Shown: positions 18,201-26,419, counted from the stretch's first letter. The stretch: DNA of 64,000 bases from Jejuia pallidilutea (GCF_002973595.1 NZ_PVEO01000011.1:1-64000), one strand, 5' to 3'. The notes: generated from the letters alone by a model not told the origin. Translations and numbers: made by a program.

Positions 18201-18587
18201 TGTGTATTGGGGCTTAGTTATGGAACCATTGTTTTCTTTGTCTTTTTCAGAATTTAAATGCTTTACTAACTTGGTAAGCAATAATGTAATGGTCCAGAAC
18301 ATAAATAATATGGTAAAAGCACTAGCAACGGCACTCATCATATTCATCATCCAACCAATACTTTCGTTGTTTCCAAACGTAAAGGTTGAGAAAAAAGCAC
18401 CAAGCATTTGAAATAGCGGTGCCCCCGGAGGATGCCCTACTTGAAGTTTCGACGAGGTTAAAATATATTCCCCAGCATCCCAAAAACTAACTGTTGGTTC
18501 AACCGTTAAGCTATAGGTAATTAAAGCAATTAAAAAAGAGAACCAACCTAAAAGGGTGTTCCATTTTTTAAAATTAAAATCCATCAT
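15255..18587 (-). CDS. DUF2723 (TMEM260-like) membrane protein, candidate protein O-mannosyltransferase
   Basis: 1110 residues. The N-terminal 320 or so hold many transmembrane helices and start with SFWDAGEYIL (Asp37, Glu40) followed by GHPPGAPLF. This acidic motif after the first helix is characteristic of GT-C glycosyltransferases and of DUF2723. More helices lie at about 555-660. The C-terminal half is soluble, with TPR-like repeats near the end (EKAEEIADIAM, KARDLYFKVS). Human TMEM260, which shares the domain, is reported as a protein O-mannosyltransferase. Extending that activity to this protein is inference, but Bacteroidota do O-glycosylate exported proteins. It is the first gene of a probable two-gene unit with the NodB deacetylase. 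The first two codons are both Met, and either could be the start. Confidence 0.85.
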   Translation of the reverse strand: MMDFNFKKWNTLLGWFSFLIALITYSLTVEPTVSFWDAGEYILTSSKLQVGHPPGAPLFQMLGAFFSTFTFGNNESIGWMMNMMSAVASAFTILFMFWTITLLLTKLVKHLNSEKDKENNGSITKPQYTAILGSGLVGSLAFAFTDSFWFNAVETEVYAMATLIMSVLFWLALRWEQDMHKPRGNRWIILIAFLIGLSFGVHFMGLLTIPVIGLIYYFKNYKTVTVQNFIIANVISVAVLLFVFKLLAPNILKIFSAFEIFFVNSIGLPFNSGSIIAGLLLVAVILYALRYTRQKNYVHLNTGVLCLTFIIIGFSTWLMLPIRANANVVVNENNPSSARELLAYYNLEQYPETHLFFGPQFTDMYAYLDENEPYIDDKPKYEKDEEKGEYVIVNDYKNAKQNYNAKHASILPRMWSSEHAENYMMFTGFLNFNLKPEYQMENKLRKLVSDFRREVSQGNVDYEDYNSFLKQYQSYLDIEKPDLASNIRYLLEYQLGYMYWRYFMWNFTGRQDDIQGNYDNHGNWISGIKPIDEWHLGYSQDNLPSDVKNNKARNTYYFLPLILGLIGMFFILNTDRKRFWVMLVFFLFTGLAIQVYTNVRPFEPRERDYSVVGSFYVFALWIGIGVYAIYHTLKNKLPKTLAAPIITIVCLILVPGILVANNWDDHDRSGKYTAQAMARKYLDSCAENAILFTIGDNDTFALWYAQEIEGYRTDVRIVNTSLFQTDWYIDQMKRKAYESDPIPSQLNHEDYQYGTNDYVRIEALTKDTISINSALDFIQSDKPKTKYKYLMQQQGYDISGIRNQDLNANFLFTRNIRIPVNKENAIQSGIVKPEDADKIVPHIDIEIKGGAIYKNRLLMLDVVANNQWKRPIYFTGGSFGDDDYIWMKDYLQLDGMCYKLVPIKTEVDRANPFDMGRIDTDLMYEKVKTWNWGNSGSPHIYHDPETRKNSITYRGNLARLVEELINEDKLEKAEEIADIAMTNMPVEYFGYYTLLEPYIGAYYEVEAKEKARDLYFKVSKKYQENLTYYSGLTRENQERLFEDIYVDIQRYKGLIDVLVRYDTELAEKEGDIFNNYLRLFKYFYGEDDTETENRTDIDIPADSNTIEAND

Positions 18588-18752
18588 CTAAAAATTTGTG
18601 TTTGTTAGCTGTGGCGAATTTAACAATAAATATGAAACGAGAATAAATATTATACTCCCGTTAACATTAACACTTTACGGGTATATATATTGTAACTTAG
18701 AGCATGGATTTTGCTGTAGCGTAATAAATAGGGGATTTTTTTTAAAAAAATC

Positions 18753-18782
18753 TTGTACAAATAAAACTTTGTACTAAATTTG
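18753..18782 (+). promoter_or_regulatory. Promoter of tRNA-Gln (TTG-N19-TAAATTTG)
   Basis: TTG at 18753-18755 and TAAATTTG at 18775-18782 are separated by 19 bp, the canonical Bacteroidota -33/-7 layout. Transcription would begin near 18789 and pass through a short palindrome before the tRNA. Confidence 0.7.
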
Positions 18783-18784
18783 CA

Positions 18785-18803
18785 CCTGCCTTTGCCGACA
18801 GGC
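18785..18803. repeat. Short palindromic element in the tRNA leader
   Basis: CCTGCCTTTGCCGACAGGC can fold back on itself and resembles the element at 12756-12771 (shared GCCGACAGG). It lies between the promoter and the 5' end of the tRNA, so it is removed from the mature tRNA. Confidence 0.4.
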
Positions 18804-18820
18804 ATATGCAATTTACATTT

Positions 18821-18893
18821 TGGCCTATGGTGTAACTGGCAACACGTCTGGTTTTGGTCCAGAAGAGTCTAGGTTCGAGCCCTAGTAGGCCAA
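18821..18893 (+). tRNA. tRNA-Gln (anticodon UUG)
   Basis: A full cloverleaf folds by hand. The acceptor stem is TGGCCTA (18821-18827) with TAGGCCA (18886-18892). The anticodon stem is TCTGG/CCAGA around the loop TTTTGGT, with anticodon TTG at 18854-18856. The T stem is CTAGG/CCTAG around TTCGAGC. UUG reads CAA/CAG glutamine codons. The 3' CCA is not encoded. It is transcribed alone, with its own promoter and terminator. Confidence 0.95.
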
Positions 18894-18902
18894 CGGTAAT
18901 TT

Positions 18903-18936
18903 AAACCCTGATTACGAAAGTAGTTAGGGTTTTTTA
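18903..18936 (+). terminator. Terminator of tRNA-Gln
   Basis: AAACCCTGATTAC (18903-18915) pairs with GTAGTTAGGGTTT (18920-18932), allowing two G-U pairs, around a GAAA tetraloop. A run of T follows. It starts 10 nt after the tRNA and ends just before the stop of the convergent stress-protein gene. Confidence 0.85.
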
Positions 18937-18944
18937 CTTTTTAT

Positions 18945-19769
18945 TCAAATCCTAAAAGTAATCACAGGACGCTTTGCATGATTCACTAAATCCTCACTAA
19001 TACTACCATTAAAAAAATGCGATAATCCCTGGCGCCCGTGGGTGCTCATACCAATTAAATCGGCATCAATAGATTGCGAAAAATTCATGATGCCCTTCTC
19101 AATGGTTTCATCATTGTAAATGTGTATGGTGCAAAAACTATGGGTTACGGCGTCTAGAAACCCTTGTATACGTGCTTTTGCATTAGCGGTAGTTACAAAT
19201 TTATTGGCAGTAATTACCATAAGCAAATGCATTTCGGCTTTAAATAATTCAGCAAATTTTAAAGCTTTAAGAAATGGAACTTTAGCTTCTTCCTTAAAAT
19301 CAGAGGCAAATACAAAATTTTTAACTTTAAATTCTGTATGAGCTTTTTTAACTACCAAAACAGGCGTTGTAGAAGTGCGTACTACTTTTTCGGTGTTAGA
19401 CCCTATAAGCAATTCTTTAAAGCCACTAGCACCATGAGAGCCCATAATAATTAAATCGATTGTGTGTTTTTTGCACACATGGTTTATGGCCTTGTACACG
19501 TCATGAAATTCTACATTTTCGTATACTTTAATCCCTTCTAAATAATCTTTCTTTATTAATTTCTTAAACTTTTTGTGCGCTAATTTCATAAAGAAAACAG
19601 CTTCTGGTAAGTCGTTGTAGCCTTTTAAAGGGTCTACTTCATGTAGTGGTAAATCCAGCACGTTCAACAGGTAAATTTCACCATTATATTGTTTGGCTAA
19701 TTGGGCGGCGACTTCTAGGGCCTTTTCGGCTTGTTCAGAAAAATCAGTGGGAACAAGTATTTTTTTCAT
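18945..19769 (-). CDS. Universal stress protein, two tandem UspA domains
   Basis: 274 residues made of two UspA folds (about 1-140 and 145-274). The first begins MKKILVPTDFSEQAEKAL and ends with GSHGASGFKELLIGSNTEKV, which fits the G-x2-G-x9-G(S/T) nucleotide-binding loop. The second ends GMSTHGRQGLSHFFNGSISE, also with the loop. Both domains may therefore bind ATP. Tandem Usps of this size are common in Flavobacteriaceae and are thought to act in cytoplasmic stress responses. The gene converges on the tRNA and is divergent from rimP, with no partner gene to suggest a specific role. Confidence 0.92.
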   Translation of the reverse strand: MKKILVPTDFSEQAEKALEVAAQLAKQYNGEIYLLNVLDLPLHEVDPLKGYNDLPEAVFFMKLAHKKFKKLIKKDYLEGIKVYENVEFHDVYKAINHVCKKHTIDLIIMGSHGASGFKELLIGSNTEKVVRTSTTPVLVVKKAHTEFKVKNFVFASDFKEEAKVPFLKALKFAELFKAEMHLLMVITANKFVTTANAKARIQGFLDAVTHSFCTIHIYNDETIEKGIMNFSQSIDADLIGMSTHGRQGLSHFFNGSISEDLVNHAKRPVITFRI

Positions 19770-19831
19770 GATAGGGAGGTGTTAGCTATATAAAAATAGG
19801 TATAAATTATTTAAAAATCAATTTAATATAT

Positions 19832-19839
19832 TATATTTG
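19832..19839 (+). promoter_or_regulatory. -7 box of the rimP-nusA-infB operon
   Basis: TATATTTG is a full match to TAnnTTTG. The predicted start of transcription is near 19846, giving a leader of roughly 54 nt before the rimP ATG that contains the hairpin at 19866-19890. Confidence 0.65.
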
Positions 19840-19865
19840 CGGCGTTGAACGGCGAAATTAATTAT

Positions 19866-19890
19866 GAGGGGACGGAAAGTCCCCTCTTTT
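19866..19890 (+). promoter_or_regulatory. Terminator-like hairpin in the rimP leader (candidate attenuator)
   Basis: GAGGGGAC (19866-19873) pairs perfectly with GTCCCCTC (19879-19886) around GGAAA, and a run of T follows immediately. It sits after the promoter and only 10 nt before the rimP ATG at 19900, so it is placed to stop transcription or to mask the start region of the operon. An ATG at 19864 that would extend rimP is embedded in its 5' arm. Confidence 0.6.
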
Positions 19891-19899
19891 TATACTAAA

Positions 19900-20361
19900 A
19901 TGTTTAAAGATACGGTAAAAGATTTATTGGATGCTGCACTAACAGAACGTCAAGATTTATTTTTAATAGATTTTGATGTCAATGAGGCTAATCATATTAA
20001 GGTAATAGTTGATGGTGATAATGGCGTTTTGGTTGAAGATTGTATGTTTTTAAGCAGGGCCATAGAACATAATTTAGATAGGGAAGAACAGGATTTTTCA
20101 CTAGAAGTTATGTCGGCAGGAGCTGCATCGCCATTAGTAAACAAAAGACAGTATAGAAGACATATAAACAGAACCTTAAAAGTAAAAACAGCTTCAGAAC
20201 AATTAGAAGGTGTTTTGGCAGAGGCTACCGAGGATTATATTCTATTAGAATGGAAAACCAGGGAGCCTAAACCTGTTGGCAAAGGTAAGGTTACTGTAAA
20301 AAAGCAAGCCAATGTGGCTTATCAGGATATTGTAGAAGCAAAAGTTATGATTAAATTTTAA
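19900..20361 (+). CDS. rimP: Ribosome maturation factor RimP
   Basis: 153 residues from the ATG at 19900 (MFKDTVKDLLDAAL). A start at 19864 would add 12 residues encoded by the leader hairpin and is unlikely. The protein has the RimP N-terminal alpha/beta domain (about 1-75, with KVIVDGDNGVLVEDC) and a C-terminal SH3-like domain (about 80-153). SMEVMSAGA-type wording is present as LEVMSAGAASPL. RimP binds the 30S precursor and helps its late assembly in the cytoplasm. It is the first gene of the conserved rimP-nusA-infB operon, with 13 bp to nusA. Confidence 0.93.
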   Translation: MFKDTVKDLLDAALTERQDLFLIDFDVNEANHIKVIVDGDNGVLVEDCMFLSRAIEHNLDREEQDFSLEVMSAGAASPLVNKRQYRRHINRTLKVKTASEQLEGVLAEATEDYILLEWKTREPKPVGKGKVTVKKQANVAYQDIVEAKVMIKF

Positions 20362-20374
20362 TTCAAGTAGAGTT

Positions 20375-21607
20375 ATGGAGAATGTTGCGTTAATTGAATC
20401 TTTTTCAGAATTCAAAGACGATAAGTTAATAGATCGTGTTACGCTAATGGCGATTTTAGAAGATGTTTTTAGAAGTGCCCTAAAAAAGAAATTTGGAGAT
20501 GACGATAATTTTGATATTATTGTGAATCCTGATAAAGGGGATTTAGAGATTTGGAGAAACCGTGTAGTGGTTGCCGATGGCGAAGTAGAAGACGAAAATC
20601 AAGAAATTTCTCTTAGTGAAGCTAGAAAAATTGAGCCCGATTTCGAGGTAGGTGAAGATGTATCAGAAGAAGTAAAATTGGTAGATTTAGGAAGACGTGC
20701 TATATTAGCATTACGCCAAAATTTAATTTCAAAAATTCACGAGCACGATAACACTATAATCTACAAGCAATTTAAAGATTTAGTAGGCGAAATATATACT
20801 GCGGAAGTGCACCATATTCGTCATAGAGCCGTTATTTTATTAGACGATGAAGGCAATGAAATTGTATTGCCAAAAGACAAACAAATACCTTCAGACTTTT
20901 TTAGAAAAGGCGATAATGTAAAAGGTGTAATAGACAGTGTAGAGCTTAAAGGGGCTAAACCCACCATTATAATGTCTAGGAGCTCCCCAGTATTTTTGGA
21001 GAAGTTGTTCGAGCAAGAAATACCAGAAGTGTTCGATGGTTTAATTACCATAAAAAAAGTAGTAAGAATACCAGGCGAGAAAGCAAAAGTAGCTGTAGAT
21101 TCTTATGACGATAGAATAGATCCCGTGGGCGCATGTGTGGGAATGAAAGGCTCTAGAATACATAGTATTGTACGAGAACTAGGCAACGAAAATATTGATG
21201 TGATTAATTACACCAACAATATTCAATTATTTGTAACAAGAGCTTTAAGTCCAGCAAGAGTAACTTCAATTAAACTAGATGAAGAAACTAAACGCGCTGA
21301 GGTAATTTTAAAACCAGAAGAAGTAAGTAAAGCTATTGGTAGAGGCGGTCACAATATTCGTTTAGCTGGCCAATTAACAGGTTACGAAATTGATGTATTT
21401 AGAGAAGGCGCTGAAGAAGATGTAGAATTAAGCGAATTCTCAGATGAAATAGAAGGTTGGATTATTCAAGAATTCAGTAAAGCAGGATTAGACACTGCAA
21501 AAAGTATTCTAGAACAAGATGTAGATGATTTAGTGAAGCGAACCGATTTAGAAGAAGAAACAATAAATGATGTTATTAGAATTCTTAAGGAAGAATTCGA
21601 AGACTAA
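20375..21607 (+). CDS. nusA: Transcription termination/antitermination factor NusA
   Basis: 410 residues. The order is an N-terminal RNA-polymerase-binding domain (about 1-130), an S1 domain (about 135-200, GEIYTAEVHHIRHRAVIL) and two KH domains (PVGACVGMKGSRIHSIVREL and VSKAIGRGGHNIRLAGQL, with their GxxG loops). A short acidic C-terminal segment follows. The two AR repeats of Escherichia coli NusA are absent or only partly present, as is common outside Proteobacteria. NusA modulates pausing, termination and antitermination. Its place after rimP allows autoregulation through the leader hairpin; that is inference. Confidence 0.96.
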   Translation: MENVALIESFSEFKDDKLIDRVTLMAILEDVFRSALKKKFGDDDNFDIIVNPDKGDLEIWRNRVVVADGEVEDENQEISLSEARKIEPDFEVGEDVSEEVKLVDLGRRAILALRQNLISKIHEHDNTIIYKQFKDLVGEIYTAEVHHIRHRAVILLDDEGNEIVLPKDKQIPSDFFRKGDNVKGVIDSVELKGAKPTIIMSRSSPVFLEKLFEQEIPEVFDGLITIKKVVRIPGEKAKVAVDSYDDRIDPVGACVGMKGSRIHSIVRELGNENIDVINYTNNIQLFVTRALSPARVTSIKLDEETKRAEVILKPEEVSKAIGRGGHNIRLAGQLTGYEIDVFREGAEEDVELSEFSDEIEGWIIQEFSKAGLDTAKSILEQDVDDLVKRTDLEEETINDVIRILKEEFED

Positions 21608-21678
21608 TACCAACTTAGTTTAAATAAGTTTTAACAAAAGCGGTATTAATAATATATTTGAGATTTTAAAGGCAATTT

Positions 21679-24441
21679 ATGGCTGACACAATTAGATTAA
21701 ATAAAGTTTTACGTGAACTCAACATTTCTTTAGACCGTGCTGTGGAATTTTTAGATTCTAAAGGCATAGAAATAGAGAAGCGACCAACTACGAAAATCTC
21801 TGAAGAAACTTACAATATTCTTTCAGACGAATTCGAGACGGACGCTAACAAGAAAATGAGGTCGCAAGAAGTTAGTGAAGCTAAGCTAAAAGAAAAGGAA
21901 GATTTACGTATTAAACGTGAAAAAGAACTAGAGGAAAAGCAAAAAGCTAAAGAAGCCATAGAAAAAGCACAACAAGAAGAAGTGGTTAAGGCTTCTAAAA
22001 CACTTTCAGGTCCTAAAACCGTTGGTAAAATAGATTTAGAGCCAAAAAAGAAGGTACAAGAAATGCCAGCTCCCAAAGAGGTTAAAAAAGTTGATGAGGT
22101 AAAAGAAGTTAAAAAAGAGACCGCCAAACCTGAAAAGGCAGAAACTCCAAAAACCAAAGAAAAGCCTGTTCAAGAAAAAACAGTTGAAAAAACTCCCGAA
22201 GTAGCCAAAAAGCAAGAAGAAGTTAAAGAAACCCCTAAAAAAATTGTGGTAGATGGGGAGTTGATAACTCCAGAAGAAAAAGTTAAAACCCAATACCAAA
22301 AACTAACGGGGCCTAAGATTGCAGGTGATAAAATTGATTTAACACAATTCAATAAGCCCAAAAAGAAAAAAGAAGAGAAAAAACCTGGAACATCTGATGC
22401 TAATGCTAATAAAAAGAAGCGTAGACGTATCAGTAAGGTTGGTCCAGGACAAGGTGGCAACAACCAAAAAACTGGTGGTAACCGTAACGATAGGTTTAAA
22501 GGCAAAGGACGCCGCAATGTTGTTAAGGAAGAGCCTAGTGAAGAGGATGTAAAAAAACAGGTACGAGAAACACTTGAAAAACTACAAGGTAAATCTTCAA
22601 AAGGTAAAGGTGCCAAATATCGAAGAGAGAAAAGAGACCACCATAGAGACCAAACAGAAAAAGAATTACAAGCTGAAGCAGCAGAAAGTAAAGTGCTTAA
22701 AGTAACAGAATTTGTTACAGCTAGCGAAGTAGCTACTATGATGGATGTAGGCGTTACCGAAATTATTTCGGCGTGTATGTCTCTAGGTATGATGGTAACA
22801 ATGAATCAACGTTTAGATGCAGAAACTTTATCTATAGTTGCAGAAGAATTTGGATACGAGGTTGAATTTGTAACTACAGATATTGAAGAATCTATCGAAG
22901 AGGTTGAAGATAACCCTGAAGATTTAAAATCTCGCGCACCAATTGTTACAGTAATGGGGCACGTAGACCATGGAAAAACATCCTTATTAGATTATATCCG
23001 CGAAGAAAATGTAATTGCAGGAGAGTCTGGAGGAATCACACAACACATTGGTGCTTATGGTGTGCAGTTAGAAAATGGGCAAAAGATAGCATTTCTAGAT
23101 ACGCCAGGTCACGAAGCGTTTACCGCAATGCGTGCACGTGGTGCGCAAGTTACCGATATAGCTATTATAGTTGCAGCTGCAGATGATGATATAATGCCAC
23201 AAACAAAAGAGGCCATTTCGCATGCACAAGCTGCGGGAGTGCCTATAGTATTTGCAATTAATAAAATAGACAAACCAGATGCTAATCCTGATAAGATTAA
23301 GGAAGGGTTGGCTAATATGAATTTACTAGTTGAAGACTGGGGTGGAAAAATACAATCACACGATATTTCAGCTAAATTTGGTACTGGTGTTAAAGAATTA
23401 TTAGAAAAAGTCTTGCTTGAAGCAGAATTGTTAGAGCTAAAGGCTAATCCAGATAAGCCTGCCGTAGGTACAGTGGTTGAGGCATTTTTAGATAAAGGCC
23501 GCGGTTATGTGTCTACCATATTAGTTCAGGCTGGTACACTACGTGTTGGCGATTACGTATTGGCAGGACAGCACAGTGGTAAAGTAAAGGCAATGCACGA
23601 TGAAAGGGGTAACGATGTTAAAGAGGCAGGACCATCAACACCGGTTTCTATCCTTGGTCTAGACGGTGCCCCACAAGCAGGAGATAAGTTTAATGTGTTT
23701 GAAGACGAACGCGAAGCAAAACAAATTGCAGCAAAACGATCTCAGTTACAACGCGAACAATCAGTTAGAACGCAACGCCATATAACACTAGATGAAATAG
23801 GTCGCCGAATTGCTCTTGGAGATTTCCAAGAATTAAATATTATCTTAAAAGGTGATGTTGATGGTTCTGTGGAGGCATTAACCGATTCTTTCCAAAAGTT
23901 ATCTACTGAAGAAATTCAGGTAAATATACTTCATAAAGGCGTTGGTGCTATTACCGAAAGTGATGTGTTGTTGGCCTCTGCTTCTGATGCTATTATTGTT
24001 GGATTCAACGTACGCCCAGTAGGAAACGCTAGAGATATCGCTGATAAGGAAGAAATAGATATTAGAACTTACTCTATTATTTACGATGCCATTAACGATC
24101 TTAAAGATGCTATGGAAGGTATGCTGTCTCCTGAAGTAAAAGAAGAGGTTACCGGTACTGCTGAAATTAGAGAAATTTTTAAAGTATCTAAAATTGGTAG
24201 CATTGCAGGATGTATGGTTACTAATGGTAAAATATTTAGAAGCTCTGGAGTACGCCTAATTAGAGACGGTGTAGTAGTACATACCGGAGAATTGGCATCG
24301 TTAAAACGATTTAAGGATGATGTTAAAGAAGTATCTAAAGGCTATGATTGTGGTATGCAAATAAAAAATTATAACGACATAAAAGAAGGTGATATTATTG
24401 AGGCTTTCCACGAAGTTGAGGTGAAAAAGAAGTTGAAATAA
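21679..24441 (+). CDS. infB: Translation initiation factor IF-2
   Basis: 920 residues. An N-terminal IF2 domain ([20 protein letters not shown]) is followed by a long lysine/glutamate-rich linker (about 60-330) and a second N-terminal subdomain. The GTPase domain carries G1 GHVDHGKT (about 427), G3 DTPGHE and G4 NKID. Domains II, III and IV complete the factor, ending [11 protein letters not shown]-2 brings fMet-tRNA to the 30S subunit. The linker gives open frames on the opposite strand that are not genes. A strong terminator follows, so infB ends the operon. Confidence 0.97.
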   Translation: MADTIRLNKVLRELNISLDRAVEFLDSKGIEIEKRPTTKISEETYNILSDEFETDANKKMRSQEVSEAKLKEKEDLRIKREKELEEKQKAKEAIEKAQQEEVVKASKTLSGPKTVGKIDLEPKKKVQEMPAPKEVKKVDEVKEVKKETAKPEKAETPKTKEKPVQEKTVEKTPEVAKKQEEVKETPKKIVVDGELITPEEKVKTQYQKLTGPKIAGDKIDLTQFNKPKKKKEEKKPGTSDANANKKKRRRISKVGPGQGGNNQKTGGNRNDRFKGKGRRNVVKEEPSEEDVKKQVRETLEKLQGKSSKGKGAKYRREKRDHHRDQTEKELQAEAAESKVLKVTEFVTASEVATMMDVGVTEIISACMSLGMMVTMNQRLDAETLSIVAEEFGYEVEFVTTDIEESIEEVEDNPEDLKSRAPIVTVMGHVDHGKTSLLDYIREENVIAGESGGITQHIGAYGVQLENGQKIAFLDTPGHEAFTAMRARGAQVTDIAIIVAAADDDIMPQTKEAISHAQAAGVPIVFAINKIDKPDANPDKIKEGLANMNLLVEDWGGKIQSHDISAKFGTGVKELLEKVLLEAELLELKANPDKPAVGTVVEAFLDKGRGYVSTILVQAGTLRVGDYVLAGQHSGKVKAMHDERGNDVKEAGPSTPVSILGLDGAPQAGDKFNVFEDEREAKQIAAKRSQLQREQSVRTQRHITLDEIGRRIALGDFQELNIILKGDVDGSVEALTDSFQKLSTEEIQVNILHKGVGAITESDVLLASASDAIIVGFNVRPVGNARDIADKEEIDIRTYSIIYDAINDLKDAMEGMLSPEVKEEVTGTAEIREIFKVSKIGSIAGCMVTNGKIFRSSGVRLIRDGVVVHTGELASLKRFKDDVKEVSKGYDCGMQIKNYNDIKEGDIIEAFHEVEVKKKLK

Positions 24442-24459
24442 ACAAACTTATCCATAAAT

Positions 24460-24495
24460 AAAAAGAGAGCTAATTTTAAAATTAGCTCTCTTTTT
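24460..24495. terminator. Bidirectional terminator after infB
   Basis: A perfect palindrome: AAAAAGAGAGCTAATTTT is mirrored by AAAATTAGCTCTCTTTTT. It has A and T runs at the two ends, so it can end infB transcription on the plus strand and that of the SPOR-domain gene on the minus strand. Confidence 0.88.
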
Positions 24496-24519
24496 ATTTT
24501 TTTAACACTATATAATATT

Positions 24520-24900
24520 TTATTTTTTTGGTTTAAATATAAATGCAGCAGGAAACTTACGTTTTATTTTTTTTAAGGCTCTGTCGGCCTCTAAACGTGT
24601 GCTAAAGTTGCCCGCCCAAACCTTAAAGTTTGGTGTTTCGTAATGCATAACAGGGCGCCATTGTGCAAAAGTATCGGCAAAATCTTTTTGGGCATCTTGT
24701 GCACCCCCTCTATTTCCAGAGTACACTTGTATTTTGTAACGTTTAGAATCAGTTTCGTTACGGTTCATTTCTTTTTTTAATTCAAGAAGTTCCTTAATTC
24801 TATCGTCTTGATTAATAGTTACTTTGCCTTCTTGGGAATACCCAAAAGTAAATGAAAGTACAATAAGAATTACAGATAGAAAGCTGTTTTTTAGGTTCAT
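24520..24900 (-). CDS. SPOR domain-containing secreted protein
   Basis: About 126 residues from the ATG at 24900 (MNLKNSFLSVILIVLSF, then TFGYSQ), which gives a clean signal peptide. A start at 24960 would add 20 residues, but a -7 box lies inside that stretch. The C-terminal half (about 50-126) is a SPOR domain: YKIQVYSGNRGGAQDAQK, KVWAGNFSTRLEADRALKKIKRKFPAAFIF. SPOR domains bind denuded peptidoglycan, often at division sites. No catalytic domain is attached, so a structural or targeting role in the periplasm is likely. Monocistronic, convergent with infB. Confidence 0.87.
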   Translation of the reverse strand: MNLKNSFLSVILIVLSFTFGYSQEGKVTINQDDRIKELLELKKEMNRNETDSKRYKIQVYSGNRGGAQDAQKDFADTFAQWRPVMHYETPNFKVWAGNFSTRLEADRALKKIKRKFPAAFIFKPKK

Positions 24901-24925
24901 TGTTGCTGTTTTAAATAACTTTATA

Positions 24926-24933
24926 CAAATATA
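24926..24933 (-). promoter_or_regulatory. -7 box of the SPOR-domain gene
   Basis: On the minus strand this reads TATATTTG. Transcription would start about 19 nt before the ATG at 24900. This decides against the longer reading frame that begins at 24960. Confidence 0.55.
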
Positions 24934-25031
24934 TACGACATAAACTAAAACATTGGTCATTTTATTATTTAGAATCCCTCTAAATTAGCAATTAACAGTT
25001 CACTAACATTTCGCAAATCGACTTTAAGTAT

Positions 25032-25039
25032 TACTTTTG
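25032..25039 (+). promoter_or_regulatory. -7 box of the act-cox operon
   Basis: TACTTTTG fits TAnnTTTG and lies 89 bp before the preferred actA start. It is probably the main promoter for about 11.7 kb of respiratory genes. No clear -33 TTG is seen. Confidence 0.45.
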
Positions 25040-25120
25040 CCTGAGATTTTATAACTGTGTTTTTTCTGTATATTTATGAAAAAATCATACCAAAGTTTAG
25101 AAGTTAATATAACCAACAAT

Positions 25121-26419
25121 ATGAAACAGGTGATACACCGCAGATTAAGCAATTCTATTCTTCATTTAGGCTTAATTGTATTATTAGCGTTTACTACATC
25201 GATTTCGGCTCAAGACGGAGATCCAGCAAAAGGAAAATCTTTATTTAATGCCAATTGTGCGGCTTGTCACCAATTAGATAAAAAGATGACGGGGCCTGCA
25301 TTACGTAATGTTGAAACGCGTTTAGCAGAGGAAGAAGGTCTAGATAGAGAATGGTTATATGCTTGGATTCGTAACAGTGCTGGACTTATTAAATCTGGCG
25401 ATGCTTATGCAAACAAGATTTATAATGAATATGGTGGTGCTGCAATGACAGCTTTCCCTCAATTATCCGATGAGGATTTAAACAATATTTTAGCATATAC
25501 AGCAGAAGAAAAGAAAGCGCCTGCAGCTGCTGCAGCTCCGGTTGCTGGTGAAACTGCAACTGCAAATTCAGGCGGTATCTCAAATGAAATTATTCTTGGA
25601 GCTCTTGCAATTTTATTTGTATTATTAGCTTTAGGGCTGTATCTAGTAAATAAAACACTGCGACGTTTTGCGCAAGTTCAAAATATTGAAATTCCTCAAA
25701 CGACAAGAACTCCATTGTGGAAAGCGTTTGTACAAAACCAATTTTTAATGATTGTTGTTGCTATATTCTTCTTGTTGTCTAGTGCTTATTTTGTGTATGG
25801 GTATTTGTCTCAAATAGGCGTGGATCAAGGATATGAGCCAGTACAGCCAATTCATTATTCCCACAGAATCCATGCAGGTGAAAATGGTATAGATTGTAAA
25901 TACTGTCACTCTTCAGCTAGAGTAAGTAAGCATTCTGGAATACCTTCGCTAAATGTGTGTATGAACTGTCATAAATCTATATACCAAGTTGCTGAAGAGA
26001 CACAGCAAGAAGGTTTGCGTGAGTATGGTGTTGATTATAATGCCGAAATAAAAAAACTGTATGCTGCTGTAGGATGGGATGATGAAAACCAGAAGTATAC
26101 AGGAGAAACTAAACCTGTAAAATGGATTAGAATTCATAATTTACCAGATTTTGCATATTTTAACCACTCACAACACGTAACTGTTGCTGGTGTAGAATGT
26201 CAAACATGTCATGGGCCTGTTGAAGAGATGGAAGTCATGTACCAACATTCACCATTAACCATGGGATGGTGTATCAACTGTCATAGAGAAACAAACGTAG
26301 CTGTGAAAGACAACGCCTACTACGAGAAAATTCACGAAGAATTGTCTAAGAAATATGGTGTAGATAATTTAACCGCTGCTCAAATGGGTGGTTTAGAGTG
26401 TGGTAAGTGTCATTATTAA
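25121..26419 (+). CDS. actA: Alternative complex III subunit ActA, multiheme cytochrome c
   Basis: About 432 residues from the ATG at 25121; an in-frame ATG at 25076 would put 15 residues before the signal peptide. After the signal peptide (ending SISAQ) comes a class I cytochrome c domain with CAACH (about residue 46) and a candidate Met ligand in MTAFPQL. Two hydrophobic segments follow (about 150-170 and 205-230). A C-terminal pentaheme domain then has CKYCH, CMNCH, CQTCH, CINCH and CGKCH. Six CxxCH motifs are thus present in one chain. ActA passes electrons within the periplasmic face of the quinol:cytochrome c oxidoreductase. It is first in actABCDEF. Confidence 0.92.
   Translation: MKQVIHRRLSNSILHLGLIVLLAFTTSISAQDGDPAKGKSLFNANCAACHQLDKKMTGPALRNVETRLAEEEGLDREWLYAWIRNSAGLIKSGDAYANKIYNEYGGAAMTAFPQLSDEDLNNILAYTAEEKKAPAAAAAPVAGETATANSGGISNEIILGALAILFVLLALGLYLVNKTLRRFAQVQNIEIPQTTRTPLWKAFVQNQFLMIVVAIFFLLSSAYFVYGYLSQIGVDQGYEPVQPIHYSHRIHAGENGIDCKYCHSSARVSKHSGIPSLNVCMNCHKSIYQVAEETQQEGLREYGVDYNAEIKKLYAAVGWDDENQKYTGETKPVKWIRIHNLPDFAYFNHSQHVTVAGVECQTCHGPVEEMEVMYQHSPLTMGWCINCHRETNVAVKDNAYYEKIHEELSKKYGVDNLTAAQMGGLECGKCHY

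Noticed and set aside
19864-19899. ATG at 19864 as the rimP start
   Set aside because: It is embedded in the leader hairpin arm and adds residues not expected in RimP; ATG at 19900 is better.
22036-22616. Long minus-strand frames opposite infB rich in Phe, Leu and Ser
   Set aside because: They mirror the Lys/Glu-rich IF-2 linker on the other strand; the composition is a codon artefact and no start signals are present.
25076-25120. ATG at 25076 as the actA start
   Set aside because: It is downstream of the predicted promoter and cannot be excluded, but it puts 15 hydrophilic residues ahead of a clean signal peptide beginning at 25121.
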